Part shown: positions 24,682 through 32,542 of the stretch, one piece after another
How the letters are laid out: each line of letters begins with the position of its first letter
Position numbering within the stretch: position 1 is the first letter of the stretch
From: an uncultured Lachnospiraceae bacterium
GTDB taxonomy: Bacteria; Bacillota; Clostridia; Lachnospirales; Lachnospiraceae
Direction: 5' to 3'
Assembly (NCBI GenBank): GCA_934402055.1
Contig: CAKRTC010000023.1
Location: 1-37,044 of the forward strand
DNA length: 37,044 nt
Position numbers and translations under genes: made by a program
The notes under the pieces: model-generated
The model's input: only the letters and a program-made list of their open reading frames with translations
The model's database searches: none
Told to the model about the DNA's origin: nothing

Positions 24682-27600
24682 TTATCGACTTCCTAAATAT
24701 TCCTCAAATTGTTCGATGCTCATCAGTATATGACGTTCCTTTGTTCCCTCGCCGTCACTGACCACACCTGCCTCGCAGAGCTGATCCATGATCCTTGCCG
24801 CACGGTTAAAGCCAAGCTTATACTTTCGCTGCAGTGCTCCTATCGTTGCCCTTTGAGTGTTGATTATAAATCTTCCCGCGTCGGCAAAATTCTCGTCCGT
24901 ATCATCTTCATTGGATTTAGCCGGCTGTTGCCCGGAGAAATTAAGCTCCAGCTGTCTCTCGATAGCAGTCTCTATCTCGGGATCCTCATCCGCACGATTG
25001 TGTTTGGTTATAAAGCTTACTACGTTTTCAACTTCTTCGTCACTTAAGAAAGCACCCTGAACTCTGATAGGACTGCTCTTGTCTCCCGGCTTATACAGCA
25101 TATCGCCGTTTCCGAGCAGGGTCTCCGCTCCGCCCGAATCAAGTATGGTCCTTGAGTCTGTAACAGAAGGCAGCTTAAAAGCAACTCGGCTCGGTATATT
25201 GGACTTGATAAGGCCTGTAACAACATCAACCGATGGTCTCTGTGTTGCCACAACAAGATGTATGCCCGCAGCTCTTGCAAGCTGTGCAAGGCTTACTATG
25301 CAGGATTCGACATCCTTCTTGGCATGCATCATAAGCTCTGAAAGCTCATCGATAATGATAAGTATGAACGGAAGCTTCTCCGGCCTCTGATCCTCCGGAA
25401 GACCCGCGGAAATCTTTTCCATCTTCTCGTTGTAGCCCTTGATGTTTCTTGTTCCGCTCTCCTGGAACAGCTTATATCTGCGGTTCATTTCCGCTACTGC
25501 CCAGTTGAGTGCGCTTAAGGCACGCTCTGCTGTGGTGACTACCGGTGTCAGAAGATGCGGAATACCGTTATAGACTGTAAATTCCACCTGCTTCGGATCC
25601 ACGAGTATCATCCTTACTTCCTGCGGTGTGGCTCTGTAGAGCACAGACATGATCAGTGAGTTGATACCTACGGACTTACCGGAGCCTGTAGTTCCTGCAA
25701 CAAGTATATGCGGCATCTTGGTTATATCGCTGAGCACCGTATTGCCGCCTATATCGAGACCCACGCCCCAGCAGAGTCTCGACTTGGCATTCTTGAATTC
25801 CTCGGATTCCAGTATGTCTCTGAATTTTACTGTGGAGCTTACCTCGTTCGGTACCTCCACACCTACTGCCGATTTGCCCGGTATAGGAGCTTCTATACGT
25901 ATCTCTCTTGCCGCAAGTGCAAGCTTGATATCTCCCGTCAGTGCGGTTATCCTTGATACCTTGACACCGGCATCCGGTGTAAGCTCATATCTTGATACCC
26001 TCGGTCCGACTATAACATTGGTAACCGTTACTCCTACTCCGAAATCTCTGAGTACCTTCTGAAGCTTGGCTGCATTTGCTCTTAAAGCATCATTTCCGCC
26101 CTTTGCATTCCTCTGTCCCTTCTCAAGGAGATTAACTCTGGGATAGACATAAGGCCTCGGCTTTGGCTTGGGCTTTACAGATATTTCGTCCGCAGCGATC
26201 GAATCGCCGGTCTTTAATCCGCTGTTTCCCATAGGCTTTGCTCCGGATACAGGCTTCCCGCTTTGGTAAGTGCCTTGGGATGATGCAGCTTTACCGGCAT
26301 CCAAACTCTCTGCTTCCGCAGTATTAAGCTCAACTGCTTCGGTCACGCCCTTACTCTTAAGTATCTTATCCGCCTCATAGCTGTCGGGAGACTTCATCTG
26401 CTTGCCTGTAGCAGTCGTATAATACTCCTCAGTCTCATCCCCTACGTCAGAGCTCATATATGAATAAGCTGCTCCGTCGGTCTCCTCTTCGATGCCTTCG
26501 TTCTCCGCCGTAACTGTATCAGCAGCTGTGTACATCTCTACAGCTGCATTATCCTTAGATCCTGTATAAGCGGTCTGTTCATCCTTATCATGCCCGTTTC
26601 CGTGCAGTTCAAAGGATATAGCTTCATCCGCATCTGCCACAGCTGTGTCAGCGTCAGCTGTATCATCTCCGCTATAATGATCAAAGTTCCTTACTCTGAG
26701 AGCGGTTGCTCCTTCTCTGTCGTAAGCCTCTCTGAGCGAATCCACACTAAGTTTATATGATCCGTTTTTTCCGCCCTTTGCTATATCATCTACTGTCCTG
26801 AAGGCTGCTATATGCTCAGGCTCATCGACTGTATCGGCTTCATCATAGCCGCGATCATCCATATAATTTTGTATATTTACCGCAAAGCCGGCACGTTTTG
26901 CAGTATCTATGCTCAGCTCTCCGCTTTTAAGTATATGGGCATAGGACTTGTACTTATCATCCTCTGTTTCCTCAAAAGGAACCTCATCGGAATCGTAATT
27001 GATCTCACGGATATTTACCGGCTGGGAATTCTTATTGGATGCAGGCATAGAAAAATCACCGCTGATGATCTCTGTATCAAAGTTTACACCCTCGGTATTC
27101 CTCGTATTATTATATCGGCTTGCAAACAAAGGCTTTTTGTAATCCTGCTCTGCCGCAGTATTCTGCACTTCACCTATTATATCTCTGCCGTAGCCTGCAT
27201 ATACCTCCGCCTCAGCCGCCTCACTTCTGATAGCTCCGAGATCATAGGCCTGCGACATGGAAGTGCCTCCGTTTCCTCCGAAGATACTGCTACCGCTGTT
27301 TCTGCCGTCATGATCCGCCGTGGATCCGCTTGTGCCGTCAAAGCCCGGGAAAGATGACTCAAGCTTCCTTAATTTCTTTTCTTCCCTTACAGCATCCCGT
27401 CTTATGACATTTTCTCTGTGTATCTGCTTATAACGCTCGCTGCCGTGTCTCGCCGCTTCCACAGTCTTGCCTGCTCCGCTTTTAACAGCCTCGGCAGTCT
27501 TGGATGCTCCGAACTTGGCTGCACTCACAAAGCTCTTCTCTGTAATAATTACAAGAAAGATCACGAGCAAAGCAATCAGTACGAGGTATGCTCCGGCATA

Positions 27601-28134
27601 CCCTACAAGACTCTTCAAAAGATTTGATACCGTTCCGCCCACAAGTCCGCCGCCCGGAGCCCCCGCGCTTGCGCTCTTATAAAGCTCTGTTACGGCAAAG
27701 CCCGCACTCTCGTGTGCATCCGCTCCGAATATAAGATGTATTATCGAAACAGCTACCGTAAGTATGCCAAAGACACATACCGTCTTAAGCTTGACAAAGT
27801 ATGTGTCCTTGAATTTCATGGCAACTGCTGCAGCCGCTACTATGGCAATTGCAAAGAGCATATATCCCTGTCCGAATAATCCCTTTTGTATGCCAAGCAG
27901 AAATGCACCTATCCTGCCTAAAAGCCCCAGATCCGTAAGCAGCATTATGCCTCCGATCACAAGACTTAGGATGAGTCTGATCTCAGATCTCAAGAAACTC
28001 TTTTTCTTGGCTATGGTACGCTTATTCTCTCTGACCGGCTTCTTTGCGGCAGTCTTGGCTTTAGTGCTTTTATTAGTGCTCTTGTTTGCTGCACTTGATT
28101 CTGTTTTTTTGTTAGCTGTCTTTTTTTGTGCCAA
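24682..28134 (-). CDS. ftsK: DNA translocase FtsK/SpoIIIE with very long linker
   Basis: 1150 residues, a septal DNA pump. A Lys/Thr/Ala-rich cytoplasmic tail (1-48) precedes four membrane segments (about 50-72, 90-107, 117-137, 174-198). A low-complexity acidic linker of about 450 residues (200-655) follows, then the motor: Walker A GTTGSGKS at 814-821 and Walker B IIIDELSELM at 926-935. The winged-helix gamma domain for KOPS/SRS recognition is at 1085-1147. Clostridial SpoIIIE proteins are usually near 800 residues, so the linker is the unusual part. The start is TTG at 28134, since AAGGAGG lies a few bases upstream and overlaps the stop of the preceding gene, and no ATG occurs before the first membrane segment. 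The role may be in vegetative division, in sporulation, or both. Confidence 0.94.
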   Translation of the reverse strand: MAQKKTANKKTESSAANKSTNKSTKAKTAAKKPVRENKRTIAKKKSFLRSEIRLILSLVIGGIMLLTDLGLLGRIGAFLLGIQKGLFGQGYMLFAIAIVAAAAVAMKFKDTYFVKLKTVCVFGILTVAVSIIHLIFGADAHESAGFAVTELYKSASAGAPGGGLVGGTVSNLLKSLVGYAGAYLVLIALLVIFLVIITEKSFVSAAKFGASKTAEAVKSGAGKTVEAARHGSERYKQIHRENVIRRDAVREEKKLRKLESSFPGFDGTSGSTADHDGRNSGSSIFGGNGGTSMSQAYDLGAIRSEAAEAEVYAGYGRDIIGEVQNTAAEQDYKKPLFASRYNNTRNTEGVNFDTEIISGDFSMPASNKNSQPVNIREINYDSDEVPFEETEDDKYKSYAHILKSGELSIDTAKRAGFAVNIQNYMDDRGYDEADTVDEPEHIAAFRTVDDIAKGGKNGSYKLSVDSLREAYDREGATALRVRNFDHYSGDDTADADTAVADADEAISFELHGNGHDKDEQTAYTGSKDNAAVEMYTAADTVTAENEGIEEETDGAAYSYMSSDVGDETEEYYTTATGKQMKSPDSYEADKILKSKGVTEAVELNTAEAESLDAGKAASSQGTYQSGKPVSGAKPMGNSGLKTGDSIAADEISVKPKPKPRPYVYPRVNLLEKGQRNAKGGNDALRANAAKLQKVLRDFGVGVTVTNVIVGPRVSRYELTPDAGVKVSRITALTGDIKLALAAREIRIEAPIPGKSAVGVEVPNEVSSTVKFRDILESEEFKNAKSRLCWGVGLDIGGNTVLSDITKMPHILVAGTTGSGKSVGINSLIMSVLYRATPQEVRMILVDPKQVEFTVYNGIPHLLTPVVTTAERALSALNWAVAEMNRRYKLFQESGTRNIKGYNEKMEKISAGLPEDQRPEKLPFILIIIDELSELMMHAKKDVESCIVSLAQLARAAGIHLVVATQRPSVDVVTGLIKSNIPSRVAFKLPSVTDSRTILDSGGAETLLGNGDMLYKPGDKSSPIRVQGAFLSDEEVENVVSFITKHNRADEDPEIETAIERQLELNFSGQQPAKSNEDDTDENFADAGRFIINTQRATIGALQRKYKLGFNRAARIMDQLCEAGVVSDGEGTKERHILMSIEQFEEYLGSR

Positions 28135-28137
28135 AGC

Positions 28138-28145
28138 TCCTCCTT
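28138..28145 (-). promoter_or_regulatory. Ribosome binding site supporting the ftsK TTG start
   Basis: AAGGAGGA on the minus strand, about four bases before TTG at 28134. It overlaps the TAA of the NlpC/P60 gene (28144-28146), suggesting coupled translation. Confidence 0.7.
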
Positions 28146-29736
28146 ATGAGCCTATAACATTCCTTATCGCAACAGGTGTCCTGTAATTCCATCTTGCTAT
28201 CTTGATGCCGCTCCTTCTCGATGCGGCATTTACCACCTGTCCGTTTCCTATATACATGCCTACGTGATTGATAGTACCTCGGCTGTTTGCATAGAAAATA
28301 AGATCTCCCGGCTTCATTTCCGAAGAACTTATCTTCTTTCCGACCTGTGCCTGATCACGGCTTACTCTCGGAAGTGATATTCCGAAATGTTTCATTACGC
28401 TCTGAGTGAATCCCGAGCAGTCGGCACCGTTGGTAAGCGAGGTGCCGCCCCATACATAAGGATTGCCGACGAACTGACATGCATAGTTTACTATTGAATT
28501 TCTGAATGCCGCAGCTGCATTTGCAGCCTCAACTGCCGGATAATACTCGGTTGCTTCCGGCAGACCGTATTTGACCTCAACATTATTGTCTCTGGTCGAT
28601 ACAAAGGCCTTGTCATTGGCATCATCTCCGTCCGCATTGTCAAGCTCAAGCTCGACCCAGCCGTCTGTCTGTCCGATAACGCTGTACGCCTGATTCTTGG
28701 TTACCGAGGTCCATACCTTACCCTCCAGACTCGGTTCGCTTCTGACATTAAGCGAGTCAACTCTTATAAATGCCGTAAGCACAGCATAATTGACTGCCAT
28801 ATCCTTGGCTGCCTGTCCTGTGATGCAATAGTCCGACTTGACATAACCTGTCACACTTCCGGATTTTATCTTGTACCAGCTTCCTCCGGCATTGGACACG
28901 GTATCAAGGAGCTCGGCTCCCGAGCCCTTTGTAAATTTACCGCATATATTATCTATACCCTTGTCCTCAGGTTCCTTGCGGATATTTATAAATCCTCCCT
29001 CAGGATTGGATACAACTATATTATCATACTGTGTGAGAGCCATGGTGCGCAGATCTATCTTCCGTGCGGCATCAAGGCAACTCTTTATCTTTGCATTACC
29101 GTCTGCGACATTTACATAACCCTCTGTCTGAGTGCCGTCATCTCCTGCAAATCTTACCTTTGCCCAGTCTCCGTCATTTTCGATAAGCTCATAGCGCTCT
29201 CCGTTACGTGCCTTGCCGATAACATTTACCGGATCGATCTCCGGTGCAGAACGTATGTTAAGTACCGCGGCATCAACTATGACTCTGTCCTTGATATTGT
29301 CCCATGCCTTATCCAGCGCCGCGTCTCCCTGCAGAATGTATGCACTGCTCGCATAGCCCTGAATTCCGCCGGACTTGATAAGCGTCCAGTCTCCGTCATC
29401 CTCGATAATATCGAGCGCAGCTCCGTCAGAAAGCCTTCCGATAATATTTGTCATATCCGAGCTGTCCGGCTTTGATCTTAAGTTTATATAACCGTTAACC
29501 TCTATTATGCCGAAATTCTCATATTCGGAGGTAAGCTCGTCAAGAGTCTCCTGCTTCTCCATCTCATACAGCTCATCTTCGGTAAGCGAATGTATGGAAG
29601 CTATTGTCTCCTCCTCTGTCTCGGAAGCCTCCTTAGAACATCTTGTTACCGTAAATGCAGCAATGATAACTACCACTATCGCTGCCGCAAGTAAAATATA
29701 GACTTCCGAGCTGTGTTTTCTGAAATACTCTCTCAA
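28144..29736 (-). CDS. Membrane-anchored SH3-repeat NlpC/P60 peptidoglycan hydrolase
   Basis: 530 residues. A single N-terminal anchor (13-31) is followed by four bacterial SH3 repeats (about 75-136, 153-214, 243-307, 321-390) and a C-terminal NlpC/P60 cysteine peptidase (411-530). Catalytic C440 lies in ADCSGF, H491 in NHVGMY, and N503 is a likely third polar residue. It should cleave D-gamma-Glu-mDAP bonds in wall stem peptides outside the cell. The start is TTG at 29736 with GGAGG ten bases upstream, which lies inside the last codons of the PBP gene. Without this start the membrane anchor would be lost. Its place between PBP1A and ftsK suggests wall remodelling during growth or septation. 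Confidence 0.9.
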   Translation of the reverse strand: MREYFRKHSSEVYILLAAAIVVVIIAAFTVTRCSKEASETEEETIASIHSLTEDELYEMEKQETLDELTSEYENFGIIEVNGYINLRSKPDSSDMTNIIGRLSDGAALDIIEDDGDWTLIKSGGIQGYASSAYILQGDAALDKAWDNIKDRVIVDAAVLNIRSAPEIDPVNVIGKARNGERYELIENDGDWAKVRFAGDDGTQTEGYVNVADGNAKIKSCLDAARKIDLRTMALTQYDNIVVSNPEGGFINIRKEPEDKGIDNICGKFTKGSGAELLDTVSNAGGSWYKIKSGSVTGYVKSDYCITGQAAKDMAVNYAVLTAFIRVDSLNVRSEPSLEGKVWTSVTKNQAYSVIGQTDGWVELELDNADGDDANDKAFVSTRDNNVEVKYGLPEATEYYPAVEAANAAAAFRNSIVNYACQFVGNPYVWGGTSLTNGADCSGFTQSVMKHFGISLPRVSRDQAQVGKKISSSEMKPGDLIFYANSRGTINHVGMYIGNGQVVNAASRRSGIKIARWNYRTPVAIRNVIGS

Positions 29737-29739
29737 TAA

Positions 29740-32376
29740 TTATTGACCTCCGGGTCCTGCCTGATTACTGTTCACATCAACTCCGGGCGCAACTATGACA
29801 GAGCTTCCTCCGTCATAATTTCCTGCCGAGGTCTCCTGCGGTGTATCTGTAATGCTTGTATCGGTTTCTGCCGGCTCCGTACTTGTCTCTCCTCTTCCCG
29901 AGTCGTCCGTATACTTTCCTCTGTCTGCCTCGGGAACTATGATGCCTCCGCCCGAACGGTGATGGTCACATACTTCCGTCGGAACATTATCTATATCAAA
30001 GTACTCTGTATAGACAGCATTCGATCCGCTTCTGTAGTCTGCATAGCAGGCCTCCTTAGGCAGAAGTCCGCTCTTGCGGCACACCTCCACCTGTACTATG
30101 CCCTCGGGTACATCAAACTCGGAAACAGGCTCAAGTCCCTCATCCACACGATTCATGATCTTGCGCCATATATCCTTATGGAAAGAGGTTCCACCGTTAT
30201 ATACACCCGTCTCGCTGTCATTAAGCGACTGGTTGTCGTCGCAGCCTGCCCAAATGCCCATGGTATAGTAAGGCGTATAGCCTACAAACCATATATCCAC
30301 ATTCTTTGTCGTGGTTCCGGATTTTCCGGCTGCAACCATATTATCAAGCTTACAGCGGCTTGAGGTATTGTTGACTGTATATCCCGAAGCCCATTTTGTA
30401 TGAGGCTCTATAACGCCGCGCATTGCATCCGTAAGGAGAAATGCCGTCGTTTCCTTCATGACTCTTGTCTTCTCTTCCTCGTTAAGATCGATAAGCACTT
30501 TTCCGTCATGATCATATACTACAGTAAACAGCTTAGGCTCTCCGTACATGCCTCCGTCCGCTATGGATGCGTAAGCATTTGTAAGCTCTAAGTTGGAAAC
30601 ACCCTTGGTAATGCCTCCGAGTGCTGTTGCCACATTCATATCTTCATCCGTAAGCGAGCTTATACCAAGCTGTCTTGAAAACTCCACTCCCTCAAGCGGA
30701 GTAACAGTTTCAAACATACATCTTACGGCGACGATATTCATAGAAAACTCTATACCGTCTCTGATCGAGGAATAACCGAAGTAATTGCCTGATTTCCACC
30801 AGTTTCTGAACTTCTTGTCTCCGAGCTGGAATTCGCAGTCATAATAGGTCGAGGCAAGTGTTGCTCCGTTTTCCTCTATTGCAGGAGCAAAGGTTGATAT
30901 GACCTTGAATGCAGATCCCGGCTGCCTGTAGGTGCCCGTAGCTCTGTTGATCGTAAGAGAATACTTCTTGTCTCCTCTTCCTCCTGTTATCGCACGAACC
31001 TCCTTGGTATGCTGATCCATGAGCACTACCGAAGCCTGCGGCTGCAGAGTCGTGTCAAAGGTCTCCGCTATTATCTCATCCTTATCATCCTCGGAGAAGA
31101 TCGTGCTCTTAAACTCATTTACATAGCTCTGAGCAGCCTCGGTCGTGCGGAACAGTCCCTGATAGTTTTCATGCTTGACATTTTTAAAATAATTCTCGAC
31201 ATCCTTCTCGCTGAAATGCTCAAGGATCCCGTTGGCTCTCTTTATCGAGCAGCGCCACTTGAAGCTGTATTTTGCAGTGTCATAGTTATCAGGATCATTG
31301 ACCTCACTGTCCACTATTGCCTGGAGATCCGGATCCTGAGTCGTCATTATCTTAAGACCGCCGGAATAAAGCAGATTTCTTGCCTCTGCCTGTGTCATAT
31401 CCAGCTTATCCTGAAATACCTCTATGCACTGAGCTATGAGTGCATCAGTAAAGTAGCTGTAGATATCCGGATCCGATGATAAGCTTTCGTCATTCTGCTT
31501 GATCTCATCGTAGACTTCCGTTCCTGATGCCGCTTTCTTCTCATCCTCGGAGATATAGCCCTGCTCACACATATTCTTAAGCACCTGAAGTCTGCGCTCC
31601 TGGTTATCTTCCGGATGCGTAAGCGGATTAAGTCTCGACGGATTCTTTGTAATGGAAGCAAGCACCGTACATTCCTCAAGGTTCAGATCCTTGACATCCT
31701 TACCGAAATATCTCTCCGCCGCAACCTTGACTCCGAGCGTATTGTTGCCGAGGTTGATGGTATTAAGATAATCCGTGATTATCTGCTTTTTGGTCTCATA
31801 TTTATCTGCCCCGGGACGGTTCTCAAGCATGAGCGCAATATACCACTCCTGGAACTTTCTCTCATAGAGATCGAAGCCCTTCTCGTTTCCGCCCGAAAAA
31901 ACATTATTCTTGATAAGCTGCTGAGTAAGCGTTGAACCTCCTCCGGCAGAGCTGTCTCCGGTTATGACGCCCTTGACCGCTCTCGATATCGAACGCAGAT
32001 CTATTCCGTTATGCTGCCAGAATCTCTGATCCTCTATAGCAACAAAGGCATTGATAAGCTGCTCCGGTATCTCTTCGTAAGTCACGGCCTCACGATTGGA
32101 ACCCTCCTGTATCAGTGTAGCCGTCAGATTACCCTTTGTATCATAGGTGGTTGTCGCATAGCCCTTAGGACTGAAGCTTAAGTTATCTATATCCGGAGCA
32201 TTGTCGATAATTCCGATCAAGGCACCGAGACCGAATGAAAATGCACCCAGCCCGCCTATCAAAACTATAAAAATCAAAAGCAGCTTCAGCGAATGAATAC
32301 GCCTGTTGTCTGCTTTCTCGTCACCGTATGTTATCTCTTCAAGACAGTCATTGACCGAATCTTTGGTAAACTTCAT
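29740..32376 (-). CDS. Class A penicillin-binding protein (PBP1A-type transglycosylase/transpeptidase)
   Basis: 878 residues from ATG 32376. The frame is open upstream to 32562, but that part encodes a Cys/Phe-rich nonsense-like stretch across the promoter, so the later start is chosen, with GGAGG twelve bases before it. Membrane anchor at 30-55. Glycosyltransferase family 51 domain with catalytic E115 (AIEDQRFW) and GGSTLTQQL at 147-155. Transpeptidase domain with S488xxK491, S545-M-N547 and KSGTT at 685-689. A Ser/Thr/Gly-rich tail follows from about 805. It polymerises and crosslinks peptidoglycan from lipid II. It is the first gene of the long minus-strand run and has its own promoter. 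Confidence 0.94.
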   Translation of the reverse strand: MKFTKDSVNDCLEEITYGDEKADNRRIHSLKLLLIFIVLIGGLGAFSFGLGALIGIIDNAPDIDNLSFSPKGYATTTYDTKGNLTATLIQEGSNREAVTYEEIPEQLINAFVAIEDQRFWQHNGIDLRSISRAVKGVITGDSSAGGGSTLTQQLIKNNVFSGGNEKGFDLYERKFQEWYIALMLENRPGADKYETKKQIITDYLNTINLGNNTLGVKVAAERYFGKDVKDLNLEECTVLASITKNPSRLNPLTHPEDNQERRLQVLKNMCEQGYISEDEKKAASGTEVYDEIKQNDESLSSDPDIYSYFTDALIAQCIEVFQDKLDMTQAEARNLLYSGGLKIMTTQDPDLQAIVDSEVNDPDNYDTAKYSFKWRCSIKRANGILEHFSEKDVENYFKNVKHENYQGLFRTTEAAQSYVNEFKSTIFSEDDKDEIIAETFDTTLQPQASVVLMDQHTKEVRAITGGRGDKKYSLTINRATGTYRQPGSAFKVISTFAPAIEENGATLASTYYDCEFQLGDKKFRNWWKSGNYFGYSSIRDGIEFSMNIVAVRCMFETVTPLEGVEFSRQLGISSLTDEDMNVATALGGITKGVSNLELTNAYASIADGGMYGEPKLFTVVYDHDGKVLIDLNEEEKTRVMKETTAFLLTDAMRGVIEPHTKWASGYTVNNTSSRCKLDNMVAAGKSGTTTKNVDIWFVGYTPYYTMGIWAGCDDNQSLNDSETGVYNGGTSFHKDIWRKIMNRVDEGLEPVSEFDVPEGIVQVEVCRKSGLLPKEACYADYRSGSNAVYTEYFDIDNVPTEVCDHHRSGGGIIVPEADRGKYTDDSGRGETSTEPAETDTSITDTPQETSAGNYDGGSSVIVAPGVDVNSNQAGPGGQ

Positions 32377-32405
32377 ATAAAAACAGAGCCTCCGACCCCG
32401 TATGT

Positions 32406-32434
32406 AGTGTAACACAACAAGGATGCCAGGACAA
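32406..32434 (-). promoter_or_regulatory. Promoter of the PBP1A-led run
   Basis: Minus strand: TTGTCC (32434-32429), a 17-base spacer, then TACACT (32411-32406) with an upstream TG for an extended -10. The start of transcription would be near 32399, about 22 bases before the PBP ATG. Confidence 0.55.
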
Positions 32435-32479
32435 CACGGTGAATAATTACAAAAAACGAAACAAAAACAAAAGTATCTA

Positions 32480-32488
32480 TGGTATATT
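32480..32488 (+). promoter_or_regulatory. Possible extended -10 promoter of the ABC-F gene
   Basis: TGGTATATT matches the TGn plus TATAAT-like form. No good -35 box is present in the A-rich sequence 17 bases upstream. It lies about 55 bases before the ATG at 32543. Confidence 0.4.
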
Positions 32489-32542
32489 ATTGAGCGATGC
32501 AAGCAGAGGCATTTGAAAAATATAAAAATCGGACTATTTATT

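Noticed and set aside
26812..27357. 181-codon plus-strand open frame opposite the FtsK linker
   Set aside because: Isoleucine/cysteine-rich shadow of the low-complexity linker; no motifs.
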